From positions 1-22,106 of the forward strand of contig JAIRZR010000303.1 of NCBI GenBank assembly GCA_031267155.1: a stretch of 22,106 nt of DNA, written 5' to 3'. The translations under genes were made by a program, and so were the position numbers. The stretch's first letter is position 1; the number at the start of each line of letters is the position of its first letter. The stretch comes from Prevotellaceae bacterium (GTDB taxonomy: Bacteria; Bacteroidota; Bacteroidia; Bacteroidales; UBA932). Under the pieces are notes generated by a model. That model was not told the origin of the DNA, searched no databases, and worked only from the letters and a program-made list of their open reading frames with translations. Of this stretch, positions 14,211 through 22,106 are shown piece by piece.

Positions 14211-14385
14211 GGAAAAATAATTTATCCAAAGCCTGTTTTCGAGATATTTTTTTGAATAAATTGCGCTTATCCCGCAAACTCAATTAGTTAGAATGACAGA
14301 AAAAATATCGTTTTTCTAATTTTGGAGGCTGTTTTTTGCGATGTCCGTCTTAAAAATCACACAATTTTCACAAATTTGTACAGTT

Positions 14386-14412
14386 TTTTGCGATAGTTGA
14401 ATCGCAAAAGTA
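14386..14412 (-). promoter_or_regulatory. Inverted repeat overlapping a minus-strand -7 box
   Basis: TTTTGCGAT (14386-14394) and ATCGCAAAA (14401-14409) are perfect inverted copies, 6 nt apart. The right half overlaps a minus-strand -7 box TACTTTTG (14405-14412), with TTG 17 nt further upstream on that strand. The layout is that of an operator over a promoter, or of an early hairpin in the transcript. The transcript would run towards the zapB-like gene, about 200 nt away. Confidence 0.4.
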
Positions 14413-14609
14413 ACATATTTTTATTGCATCAACCGAATTTGCTTTGAACAATCGTATAAAATCCGATAAAACGCGTACTTTTGCAAAAAAAAACAGACGG
14501 ATGAGACGGAATGATACTGATTAGCTATATATTACAACTGGATATGGTGGATTATTTTGTTCATTAGAACGGTTTTTATTTTTATCAGATTATCAGGATA
14601 CCACATGCG

Positions 14610-14633
14610 GGCGAAATATTATTTTGAGGCGCT
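14610..14633 (+). repeat. 24-nt repeat, copy 1 (identical to 21498-21521)
   Basis: The 24 nt from GGCGAAATATT to TTTTGAGGCGCT are identical at 14610-14633 and 21498-21521, and both copies are preceded by ATGC. Copy 1 lies within a 36-codon frame (14605-14715, MRAKYYFEALGTYFEVYDKN...) that matches nothing I know. In the second copy the same frame reads KYYFEALRENF and then stops. It may be the end of a mobile element or part of a decayed gene. Confidence 0.6.
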
Positions 14634-14744
14634 GGGGACATATTTTGAGGTGTACGACAAAAATGGAAATGACGGCAGAGAATCATACAACCGTTTTGAT
14701 ACTGTTGGTATATAATCCTGTATTGTATCAATTTTCAGTTTTAA

Positions 14745-14900
14745 CGGGTGTATTCCAATGGTAGGCATCGTACCACGGAAATGGCAGGCGTTGTCGCAAA
14801 AAGTCGGAAACTGTTCCTGCGGGAAACTGTTTCAGTCGGAAAATGCTTTCACCCATACCGCTGATAAAATTAAACAGTCCGACATTTTGGAATACACCCG
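14745..14900. mobile_element. MITE-like element, 156 bp, with TIRs and target-site duplication
   Basis: The left end CGGGTGTATTCCAA (14745-14758) and the right end TTGGAATACACCCG (14887-14900) are perfect 14-bp terminal inverted repeats. Both are flanked by the same hexamer, TTTTAA (14739-14744 and 14901-14906), as expected for a target-site duplication. The inside has further partial symmetry (GTCGGAAACTGTT near 14799, AAACAGTCCGAC near 14872) and no convincing gene; an open frame from 14758 simply crosses the right end. A non-autonomous element mobilised in trans by a DDE transposase with these ends is the natural reading. The parent IS family is not recognised. Confidence 0.7.
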
Positions 14901-15041
14901 TTTTAATTCTCTTCCCTTCTTCGATTTACTTTTATTTTTCAAATTATTCTGAACCAAAAGTAGTGTTCATTGTTTATTCGGAGCACGTGTAAGAGAGAGG
15001 ATATCCTTTTTTTAGGATTAATAACATTTACGGTTAAATTG

Positions 15042-18000
15042 ATGAAACAATTATCAGTCTTTTTAAAATTAAGACTATCTATTTTTGTAATTTTAAGCAG
15101 CTTATTAAGTATAAGCGCACAGAATCCCTTAAAGATAAGCGGAACAGTCACAGATGAACTTGACAGTATACCTTTAGCAGGGGCGACCATAGTTATTTCG
15201 GGCTTTGGCAGGGGCGTAATTGCCGACAACGATGGCAAATACGAAATAGAAGTGCCTGAAGACGCTTCCCTTGAATTTTCATACGTCGGCAAAATCAGCC
15301 AGACAGTAGCTGTCAGGGGCAGGACTGTGATAGACGTTGTGATGGTCGATCAGGCAACACAGCTTGAAGACATTGCCATCGTAGGATATGGCACGCAAAG
15401 GAAAGGCAACGTTATCAGCTCGATGGACAACATCAAGCCGGCGCAGTTGAAGCTGCCTACGCGTACCATCAGCACATCGCTTGCCGGACGGCTGGCGGGC
15501 GTGATGGCGGTACAGTCCTCGGGCGAACCCGGTTATGACGGTGCGACATTCTGGATCAGGGGAATCAACACCTTTGCCGGTTCGGCTACGCCACTGGTGC
15601 TGGTCGATGGAGTGGAACGCGTTATGGACAGGGTGGACAGCGAAGAGATAGCCGATTTCGCTATCCTGAAAGACGCCACGGCAACAGCTCTTTACGGAGT
15701 GCGCGGAGCCAACGGCGTGGTACTGATTACGACGAAGCGGGGGCGTTCGGGCAAGCCGCAGATTAATTTCCGCGCCGAACAGGCATTCAGTTCGTCTGTA
15801 GACCTGGCAAAATTTGTGGGTGGCGTGGACTACATGCTGCTCAACAACGAAGCCCGCCTTAACGGAGGCGAAGCCATCCTGTATTCGCAGCAGCAGATCG
15901 AAAATACGCGGAACAGAGTCGATCCCTATTTTTATCCCGATGTGGACTGGTCAAAGGAACTGCTGCGCAAAAATTCCCCGAGCCAGAAAGCCTCGCTCAA
16001 CGTTTCGGGAGGCAGCGAGAATGTGAGGTATTATGTAAATGCCGGATTCCTCAATCAAAACGGCATATTCAGGAACTTCCACTACTATTCATTCAACAAC
16101 AACATTAACATCAAGCGCTACAACTTCAGGGCAAATGTTGATATGGATATAACCAAAACCACTGTTTTGGGGCTTAACCTGACCGGTATTCTCGAAGACA
16201 GGAATTTCCCCGGCGAAAAAACGGCCGACATTTTTACCTGGATGAGGCGCCAGTCGCCCGTCAAGTATCCGCTGGAATTTCGCGACAGGACCAAAATCCC
16301 CGGCGAACCTTTCGCACAGGGACGCAATCCGTACCAGATGCTGGCGCACTCGGGCTACTCCAGCGAGTTTCACACCACCATGCAGTCGAACATCGAACTG
16401 AAACAGGATCTCAAGTTTATCACCGAAGGACTGAACGTCAAGGCGATGTTCTCGTTCGACGCATACACTTATGCAATGGTAAAAAGGGTTCTGCGGCCGA
16501 GACCCTACAAGCTTCAGTCCTGGGGATTCGACGCTGCCGGCAACCCGCTGCTTGTCAACGACGCCGGCGAATACAACTATATCGACCAGGATCCGGCAAA
16601 CAAGGATTACTACACCTACCTCAAGCGTACATCCGAGCGTCCGCGTACGGAGAGGACTGTCTATCTCGAAGCCCAGGTAAACTATGCCCGCACTTTCGGC
16701 GACCATTCCGTGGGAGGCATGTTTCTTTACAACCAGAACGATTTCCTGCAGCCCAGCAACGAAAACATCTACAACTCCGTGCCTAAAAGATACCAGGGAT
16801 TCACCGGTCGCGCTACCTACTCGTACAGGAACAGGTATTTCGCCGAATTTAATTTCGGGTACAACGGTTCCGAAAACTTTGCAAAAGGCAAGCGTTTCGG
16901 GTTCTTCCCTGCGGTGGCTGTCGGGTGGACGCCCACGTCCGAACCGTTTATGAGCTTTGTCAAGCCGGCAGTGGAATATCTGAAAATAAGACTGTCGCAC
17001 GGGCAGGTCGGCAACGACCAGATAGCCTCGGTTGCCGGAGTAGACAGGTTTGCATACCTCACCAGGGTGCAGGCGACAAGTTCCAACGTCGGATTCGGAA
17101 CCAACAACGGATTCGGTTACGGTTCGGGAGCGGGACTGTCGATAACATACTACGGAAGTCCAGATGCAACATGGGAAACCGCAACAAAATCGGACCTGGG
17201 AATAGACCTCCGCTTCCTGAAGGGATTCAGGCTGCAGGTCGACTTCTTCTACGAAAACCGGAAAAATATCTGGACGCCAATCTGGAACATCCCGGGAATT
17301 TTCGGTACCGTATCGATTGACGGCGTGCCTGCAATCGGCGGTAACATGGGCGAAATGGAAAATAAGGGACTGGACGGATTCCTCGAATACAACAAGTCCT
17401 TCAACGACTGGACGGTCAGCGTAAAGGGCACCTACAGCTTTGCGCGGAACAAGGTGCTGAAAAACTCGGAGGCGACTCCACTGTGGAAATATCAGGACAA
17501 GGTCGGGCAGTCTCACAACATGAGCCTCGGATACATCGCCGAAGGACTGTTTATCGACGAACAGGAAATACGGAACAGTCCAAAACAGTCTTTCCTTGGC
17601 GGGACAAGCCTGCCGGGCGACATACGCTACAGGGATGTGAACGGGGACGGCGTTATCGACGAATACGACCGGATCTTTATCGGGAATCCCTCCATTCCGG
17701 AGATATCCTACGGAATAGGATCAAGCATTGCGTACAGGAACTTTGACCTCTCGTTTCTGTTCCAGGGTTCGGCAAACGTTTCGTTCTTTGCAAAGCCGAG
17801 GGCTTTCGACGATTCAAGTTCCCTTAATGTCTATGAATATATCAGGGACAACAGGTGGACGGAAACATCACAGAATCCGAATGCAAAAATACCGCGTACG
17901 GCTACCGGCGCACAGAACAAAAACTATGTCAATTCGACATGGTGGCTGGAAGACGGCCGCTACATCCGCCTGAAACAGGCCGAAATAGGATATACGCTGC

Positions 18001-18173
18001 CCGCGAAGTGGATTGGCGGAACTGGAATCAAGTATGCGAGGGTGTATGCCAACGGAATGAATCTCTTCACTCTTTCTCCCTTCAAGTTATGGGATGCGGA
18101 ATCGAGAAGTTCGAACGGACTGTATTATCCCGTACAGCGCATTTTCAATTTTGGTATAGAGGTGAAATTTTAA
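15042..18173 (+). CDS. SusC/RagA-family TonB-dependent outer-membrane transporter
   Basis: The start at 15042 (MKQLSVFLKLRLSIFVILSS) gives 1043 residues with a proper signal peptide ending near SISA-Q; an upstream ATG at 14970 would add residues that spoil it. Domains in order: a carboxypeptidase-regulatory-like beta-sandwich (about 30-102, ISGTVTDE...PLAGATIVISG), a TonB box region (about 109-116, EDIAIVGYG), a plug with FWIRGINTF and LVLVDGVERVMD, and a 22-strand barrel to the C-terminal aromatic strand ending FNFGIEVKF. SusC proteins import glycans or peptides together with a SusD lid, powered by TonB. The SusD gene starts 20 nt downstream. No ECF sigma/anti-sigma pair or hybrid sensor is adjacent, so the regulator lies elsewhere. 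The substrate cannot be told from the sequence. Confidence 0.96.
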   Translation: MKQLSVFLKLRLSIFVILSSLLSISAQNPLKISGTVTDELDSIPLAGATIVISGFGRGVIADNDGKYEIEVPEDASLEFSYVGKISQTVAVRGRTVIDVVMVDQATQLEDIAIVGYGTQRKGNVISSMDNIKPAQLKLPTRTISTSLAGRLAGVMAVQSSGEPGYDGATFWIRGINTFAGSATPLVLVDGVERVMDRVDSEEIADFAILKDATATALYGVRGANGVVLITTKRGRSGKPQINFRAEQAFSSSVDLAKFVGGVDYMLLNNEARLNGGEAILYSQQQIENTRNRVDPYFYPDVDWSKELLRKNSPSQKASLNVSGGSENVRYYVNAGFLNQNGIFRNFHYYSFNNNINIKRYNFRANVDMDITKTTVLGLNLTGILEDRNFPGEKTADIFTWMRRQSPVKYPLEFRDRTKIPGEPFAQGRNPYQMLAHSGYSSEFHTTMQSNIELKQDLKFITEGLNVKAMFSFDAYTYAMVKRVLRPRPYKLQSWGFDAAGNPLLVNDAGEYNYIDQDPANKDYYTYLKRTSERPRTERTVYLEAQVNYARTFGDHSVGGMFLYNQNDFLQPSNENIYNSVPKRYQGFTGRATYSYRNRYFAEFNFGYNGSENFAKGKRFGFFPAVAVGWTPTSEPFMSFVKPAVEYLKIRLSHGQVGNDQIASVAGVDRFAYLTRVQATSSNVGFGTNNGFGYGSGAGLSITYYGSPDATWETATKSDLGIDLRFLKGFRLQVDFFYENRKNIWTPIWNIPGIFGTVSIDGVPAIGGNMGEMENKGLDGFLEYNKSFNDWTVSVKGTYSFARNKVLKNSEATPLWKYQDKVGQSHNMSLGYIAEGLFIDEQEIRNSPKQSFLGGTSLPGDIRYRDVNGDGVIDEYDRIFIGNPSIPEISYGIGSSIAYRNFDLSFLFQGSANVSFFAKPRAFDDSSSLNVYEYIRDNRWTETSQNPNAKIPRTATGAQNKNYVNSTWWLEDGRYIRLKQAEIGYTLPAKWIGGTGIKYARVYANGMNLFTLSPFKLWDAESRSSNGLYYPVQRIFNFGIEVKF

Positions 18174-18193
18174 AAACATAAAAGCATAATAAG

Positions 18194-20107
18194 ATGAAAA
18201 GAATTAAATTGTTTATTATTATTATTATAATTCTCTTTGGAGGCGCTTCGTGCAACAGGTTTCTCGACCAGGTGCCTGACGAACAGCTCTCGGACGCTAT
18301 ACTGTTCAAATCGAAGGACGATGTAGTGTCGGTGCTTACGCAGGTATATTACTACTGGTACGACTATCTTGAGTTTGACAACTATATCGGCAATGCCGCG
18401 AACGACATGGACTATAACTGGAACAGCTACGGTCCGCACTATAAGGATGTCGGCAATTTCGGTCCCGGTACCCCGAGATGGAACAGCTGGTCGAGATACT
18501 ACGAAGCGATACGCATAGCCCAGTCCTTTATCGCGCGGCTGGACGAATGTAAAGATCCGAAACTCACCGACCAGGAACGCACATGGTGGCGGGGCGAAGC
18601 GGAATTTCTGCTTGCCTACTATTATTTCCTCCTGCTGCAGCAGTACGGTCCGGTGCCGAAAATCGACCATATATATCAGGGCGACGAACTCGAAAGCGCT
18701 GTCAGGGCAGGAATACCGCGCGCTCATGCCGACACCGTCGCCGACTATATCGACAGGCTGCTTGTCTCTGCCGCCGGAAAGCTGGATACGGTATATGCCG
18801 TCCCCGACAGGGCGGGACGCGCAAACGCAACGGCTGCATGGTTCCTGCGTTCGCGGCTGGCTCTGTATCTCGCAAGCCCGCTGTATAACGGACAGAAATC
18901 CGTAACACATCCGGGAAAAGACTATTCCGTACGCGTCCCGGCAGGCAAGGAGGGCGGCAAGCTGCTCAATACCGCATTCGACGCGCAGCGATGGAAGCGG
19001 GCAATGGACATCACGGAAGAGGCTGTCAAAATCGCAAAGCGGGGAAGATACGCACTGCTGACATACGACAGCGACCCTAACGGGAAATCGGGATACGGAA
19101 ACTGTAAGCGGATATTTACCTATCCGAGAGGCGGCGAGCCGAGCACCGAAATGATCTACTATAAACAGAATTTCGGGACTTCAAATTTCGGCATCACCCA
19201 TGCGGCGCCGCTCAGCTGGGGCGGAACATACAGCGGGATATGTCCTACGATCGAGCATGTCGAGGAATATTTTATGGCTAACGGGCTGATGCCGGGAGAC
19301 GATCCCGCATACAAGTCCATACCCGACTACAAAACCCTCGAGACAAAGGGCGGATCCTCGCAGTCGAAACGCTTCCTGCGGCGCGAACCGCGGTTCTATG
19401 ACAATATCCTGTATCCAAACCGCAACAAATATTCGGTACGTTCGGGAGGCAGCAACGCCGATCCGAATGCCATCACCGAATCCGAAAGTATCAAATGGTC
19501 GAATGAAACCGACAGCAAATCGTGGTTCCGCCCGTTTTACAACGGTTTTGACGGTCTGGGTTCAAAATCGGGACGCGACTTCTGCTCGACAGGCTTCCTG
19601 CTGTGCAAATGGATAGCGCCGACTTCGACCGCTTCGCAGAAAGGCGACTTCGCTACTCCGAACTTCCGTTACACCGAACTGCTGCTGAACTATGTCGAAG
19701 CGGCAATAGAATACTGTGACGCCACAGGACAGGAAGCGGTAAACCGCGCTGAAATCTTCGAGAAATGGGACGCTGTGCGAAACCGTGCAGGAATACCCGG
19801 AGTAAGGGAAGCGTATGCCGCAGCCGGCATCAAGCTGAACAATGCAAAACTGCGCGAACTGATTCGCCGGGAAAGATGCGTGGAGATGGTGAGCGAGGGA
19901 CACCGCTATTTCGACAACCGCCGGTGGCTTGACGCCGAATGCGAGGGAGGCGCAAAAAAGGGATTCGACATTAACTTCAACGAACCCGATTTCTACAACG
20001 TCGTCGACTTCGAGGTACGCTACTGGGACGACAAAATGTATTTCCAGCCGATACCGCAGGTCGAAATCGATAAAAACAGGGCGCTGACGCAAAACCCCGG
20101 ATATTGA
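18194..20107 (+). CDS. SusD/RagB-family nutrient-binding lipoprotein
   Basis: The 637-residue product has an isoleucine-rich lipoprotein signal ending in GGASC, with the lipidated Cys20, so it is anchored in the outer membrane facing out. SusD landmarks follow: NRFLDQVPDEQLSD, the AIRIAQSFIARLDE helix, WRGEAEFLLAYYYFLLLQQYGPVPK (TPR-like core), RYTELLLNYVEAAIEY and, near the end, LRELIRRERCVEMVSEGHRYFDNRRW, with QNPGY at the C-terminus. It binds the ligand and closes over SusC. At 637 residues it is at the long end of the family. The gene is 20 nt after susC and 40 nt before the lipoprotein gene, in one operon. Confidence 0.95.
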   Translation: MKRIKLFIIIIIILFGGASCNRFLDQVPDEQLSDAILFKSKDDVVSVLTQVYYYWYDYLEFDNYIGNAANDMDYNWNSYGPHYKDVGNFGPGTPRWNSWSRYYEAIRIAQSFIARLDECKDPKLTDQERTWWRGEAEFLLAYYYFLLLQQYGPVPKIDHIYQGDELESAVRAGIPRAHADTVADYIDRLLVSAAGKLDTVYAVPDRAGRANATAAWFLRSRLALYLASPLYNGQKSVTHPGKDYSVRVPAGKEGGKLLNTAFDAQRWKRAMDITEEAVKIAKRGRYALLTYDSDPNGKSGYGNCKRIFTYPRGGEPSTEMIYYKQNFGTSNFGITHAAPLSWGGTYSGICPTIEHVEEYFMANGLMPGDDPAYKSIPDYKTLETKGGSSQSKRFLRREPRFYDNILYPNRNKYSVRSGGSNADPNAITESESIKWSNETDSKSWFRPFYNGFDGLGSKSGRDFCSTGFLLCKWIAPTSTASQKGDFATPNFRYTELLLNYVEAAIEYCDATGQEAVNRAEIFEKWDAVRNRAGIPGVREAYAAAGIKLNNAKLRELIRRERCVEMVSEGHRYFDNRRWLDAECEGGAKKGFDINFNEPDFYNVVDFEVRYWDDKMYFQPIPQVEIDKNRALTQNPGY

Positions 20108-20147
20108 TTTGTATGGATTATTTGATGATTTTTAAAAGTAAATTGAT

Positions 20148-21320
20148 ATGAAACAGACACTGTATATATGCCTGCTGCTGGCGGCAATATGTTTCGCAGC
20201 ATCATGCGATAAAAATGAGGGGCAGGGAAAAGCTCCCGGAAAGGTAACAAACATCAGTCACACGCCGGACTACGGCGCAATAGTCTTCGCCTGGACACAG
20301 CCGGCAAACGACGAGAACTATTATTATACCGATATCAGGTATGTAACAGGCGGTGTCGAACACAGCAAGAAAGCGACGAAATTCCGGGATTCGACCACTG
20401 TCAACGGACTGGTCTCGGATACGCTTACCGATTTCCTGTTCTATTCCGTAAGCAAAACCGGAGCGCGTTCCGAGCCGGTGCTGTATCGGGCGGCGCCGAA
20501 TACTCCGACATTCACCCTGGTGGCAAAGTCGGTGCAGATTGTCCCCGATACGGTCGGGCTGAGCGGGGTATTTGTGAAATGGGAAAACAAGACCGGCAAG
20601 AAGGCTACTGTCGAAGTGTCGTATATCAACAACACGGGGGCTATGGCGGTTAAAACATTCTCAGCCTCGGAATCGGGCGAAAAACTGATATCGGACATCC
20701 TGACTGCCAAGGCAAAACCGTTCTCGGTGACAGTAAAGGACGAATGGCAGAACGTATCGGCTAAGCGGACTTTCACCCTGGACGTGAAGACTGCCTCATA
20801 TCTCGACAGAAAGGGATGGACGGTGCCGGGCTACAACGCAGGCAGCAATAACGAAACAGCAGGATACAGTTCGCAGGCTCTCAACGAATCCAGCACGGCC
20901 TATCCGGTCAATGGAAGCGTGATGGCAATGTTCGACGGCGAGATCAAGACGTTCTGGCACGCCTCGTGGAGCACGCCGAGCACGAACTATCCTCACTGGT
21001 TTATTGTCGATATGGGAAAGGAATATGCGATAACGCACATCGAAATGACCCGCAGACAGGGCAACAACAATTCCCACAAGGGATTTCAGGTGCTCACGTG
21101 CACCGAAGCCGGCGCAGCAAACCCCGCCGACCCGACTGTATGGACCTGGCAGGACCAGGGAGAATTTGTTTTCAATCCCCTGATTAACGACGCCCAGCGA
21201 TACAACTTGCCCGCAAATCCGCAAGCCCGATATATTAAGGTATATATGGACGTTAAATTCAAAGGATCCGGCAATTATGCCATGATATCCGAATTTGGAG
21301 CATACGCTTTGGAGAAATAG
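20148..21320 (+). CDS. Surface lipoprotein with DUF4959-like and discoidin-like domains
   Basis: The 390-residue product has a lipoprotein signal (FAASC, Cys20). Residues about 30-115 form a fibronectin-like beta-sandwich of the DUF4959 kind (KVTNISHTPDYGAIVFAWTQ), followed by a second beta domain of DUF5126 type (about 120-215). The C-terminal ~160 residues are a discoidin/F5/8 type C fold: MFDGEIKTFWHASW, PHWFIVDMGKEYAITHIEMT, and ARYIKVYMDV near the end. Proteins of this design follow SusD in many polysaccharide or glycoprotein utilization loci and act as extra surface glycan-binding proteins. No catalytic motif is visible. It is the last gene of the operon, followed 34 nt later by a strong terminator. 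Confidence 0.85.
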   Translation: MKQTLYICLLLAAICFAASCDKNEGQGKAPGKVTNISHTPDYGAIVFAWTQPANDENYYYTDIRYVTGGVEHSKKATKFRDSTTVNGLVSDTLTDFLFYSVSKTGARSEPVLYRAAPNTPTFTLVAKSVQIVPDTVGLSGVFVKWENKTGKKATVEVSYINNTGAMAVKTFSASESGEKLISDILTAKAKPFSVTVKDEWQNVSAKRTFTLDVKTASYLDRKGWTVPGYNAGSNNETAGYSSQALNESSTAYPVNGSVMAMFDGEIKTFWHASWSTPSTNYPHWFIVDMGKEYAITHIEMTRRQGNNNSHKGFQVLTCTEAGAANPADPTVWTWQDQGEFVFNPLINDAQRYNLPANPQARYIKVYMDVKFKGSGNYAMISEFGAYALEK

Positions 21321-21354
21321 TTCATTTGTCGAAGTTATAATATTTATTAATTGG

Positions 21355-21384
21355 GAGGACGAATTGTTTCGTCCTCTTTTTTTT
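21355..21384 (+). terminator. Intrinsic terminator of the SusC/SusD operon
   Basis: GAGGACGAA (21355-21363), loop TTGT, TTCGTCCTC (21368-21376), then eight T residues (21377-21384). A perfect 9-bp stem with a T tract makes this the clearest terminator in the window. A group II intron 5' end begins two nucleotides later. Confidence 0.93.
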
Positions 21385-21385
21385 G

Positions 21386-21497
21386 GTGCGCCGTGCATGG
21401 CGTATAACTTGGTGGTGCGAGTCCACTATGGAGGTCGGCAGTAACCAGCCATTAGCAACCATCTTGGGTGTACGGCAAAAATCCCGTAAAGATGCAA
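21386..21497 (+). mobile_element. Group II intron fragment, 5' end (domain I), class C-like
   Basis: The stretch opens with GTGCG, the group II intron 5' consensus (GUGYG), and continues with a GCC-GTGCAT-GGC hairpin, GGTGGTGCGAGTCCACT (stem with a GCGA-containing loop) and GGAGGTCGGCAGTAACCAGC, all typical of the start of domain I. It begins directly after the T tract of a terminator, the known insertion site of class C introns. After about 110 nt the resemblance stops; no intron-encoded reverse transcriptase and no domain V are present in the window, so it is a truncated remnant. The right border at 21497 is only a guess, set by the 24-nt repeat that follows. Confidence 0.6.
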
Positions 21498-21521
21498 GGC
21501 GAAATATTATTTTGAGGCGCT
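21498..21521 (+). repeat. 24-nt repeat, copy 2 (identical to 14610-14633)
   Basis: Identical to the copy at 14610-14633. Here it follows the group II intron remnant and precedes an AT-rich stretch, so it may mark the end of another inserted or deleted element. Confidence 0.55.
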
Positions 21522-21573
21522 ACGCGAAAATTTTTAAGGAATAAAGAATAAAAAATTGCCTTTGCAGTCCGTC

Positions 21574-21592
21574 ATTGCGGCCTGACCGCAAT
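21574..21592. repeat. Short palindromic repeat, ATTGCGG type
   Basis: ATTGCGG-CCTGA-CCGCAAT, a perfect 7-bp stem preceded by CCGTC. The stem is identical to that at 3503-3523 with a different loop, and related to the palindrome at 10964-11042. Confidence 0.6.
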
Positions 21593-21723
21593 ACATGCTG
21601 TATTGGAGGATTCTGTCTTTCACCGGAATGAGGATTAAAATCCCCTCGCTCAAATCTTTCCATTCGAGATTAAAGTCATTATCCATTCACGATTCGTTAT
21701 GGGAAACAAAATAAAAAAAATAT

Positions 21724-21752
21724 TTGCAGAATAAATATTTTGTGTATTTTTG
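21724..21752 (+). promoter_or_regulatory. Bacteroidetes-type promoter without a recognised gene
   Basis: TTG at 21724-21726, 18 nt, then TATTTTTG at 21745-21752. The transcript would start near 21759 and run right. No convincing plus-strand gene follows; the first ATG frames are shorter than 15 codons. A hairpin CTGTCTTT/AAAGACAG (21864-21889) lies about 105 nt downstream. It could be the promoter of a lost gene or of a small RNA. Confidence 0.5.
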
Positions 21753-21814
21753 CAGCCGGTTTACGGATGTTTGATTATATGTAAGGACACCGGAACTGTT
21801 TGAAAGATTTGTAT

Positions 21815-22106
<292 letters not shown>

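Noticed and set aside
14476..14483. Plus-strand -7 box TACTTTTG
   Set aside because: The nearest TTG is 29 nt upstream, too far for the usual spacing, and no gene follows within 500 nt apart from a 36-codon frame.
14758..14952. 64-codon plus-strand frame
   Set aside because: It starts at the left inverted repeat of the MITE-like element and reads through its right end, so it is a by-product of the element.
14970..15041. Upstream ATG for SusC (24 extra residues)
   Set aside because: The added residues are charged and would precede and disrupt a normal signal peptide that begins at 15042.

Overview
The window comes from a member of the Bacteroidota, most likely order Bacteroidales. The evidence is a SusC/SusD outer-membrane nutrient-uptake pair, several promoters of the Bacteroidetes type (TTG, about 19 nt, TAnnTTTG), no strong Shine-Dalgarno sequences, AT-rich spacers between genes of roughly 50% GC, and core genes in typical Bacteroidetes form (rny, zapA, surE). 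I cannot name a genus from the sequence alone.

Layout. 1-610: 5' end of an IS110-family transposase on the minus strand (it runs off the left edge), preceded by a structured non-coding leader that is a candidate bridge RNA, then one copy of a dispersed repeat. 605-3286: secreted GH127-type glycosidase and, 3 nt upstream of it, the N-terminal stub of an AAA ATPase (both minus). 3287-4053: repeat- and hairpin-rich spacer ending in a perfect promoter and a hairpin leader for surE. 4054-8158: surE, a DUF4340-like envelope protein, and an NtrC-type response regulator with its own promoter, overlapping a histidine kinase. 8159-9061: a candidate small RNA on the minus strand with exact promoter and terminator, then a truncated TetR-family gene. 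9062-10709: M16 metalloprotease (minus) and a small 2[4Fe-4S] ferredoxin (plus). 10710-11807: about 1.1 kb without genes, packed with palindromes, a GA microsatellite, a tandem palindrome array and the second copy of the dispersed repeat. 11808-14183 (minus): a ZapB-like coiled-coil gene, zapA, a 6S RNA-like gene, and rny. 14184-15041: regulatory and mobile debris, including a 156-bp MITE-like element with terminal inverted repeats and a target-site duplication. 15042-21320: SusC, SusD and a surface lipoprotein with a discoidin-like domain, closed by a strong terminator. 21386-22106: a group II intron 5' fragment directly after that terminator, a promoter with no recognised gene, a decayed AAA/DUF4143 ATPase remnant, and a GA microsatellite that runs to the end of the window.

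How the genes fit together. SusC, SusD and the lipoprotein form a glycan-capture and import operon whose enzymes are not visible here. The GH127 enzyme could act on arabinofuranosyl glycans in the periphery, but it lies 12 kb away on the other strand, so a functional link is only a guess. The sigma54 regulator and kinase form one two-component system with unknown input. The zapB-like/zapA/6S/rny block combines cell division with RNA metabolism.

The least explained material is non-coding: the IS110 leader RNA, the small RNA at 8230-8298, the MITE, the repeat shared by 463-609 and 10866-11042, the palindrome array at 11201-11296, and the group II intron remnant lodged after a terminator.
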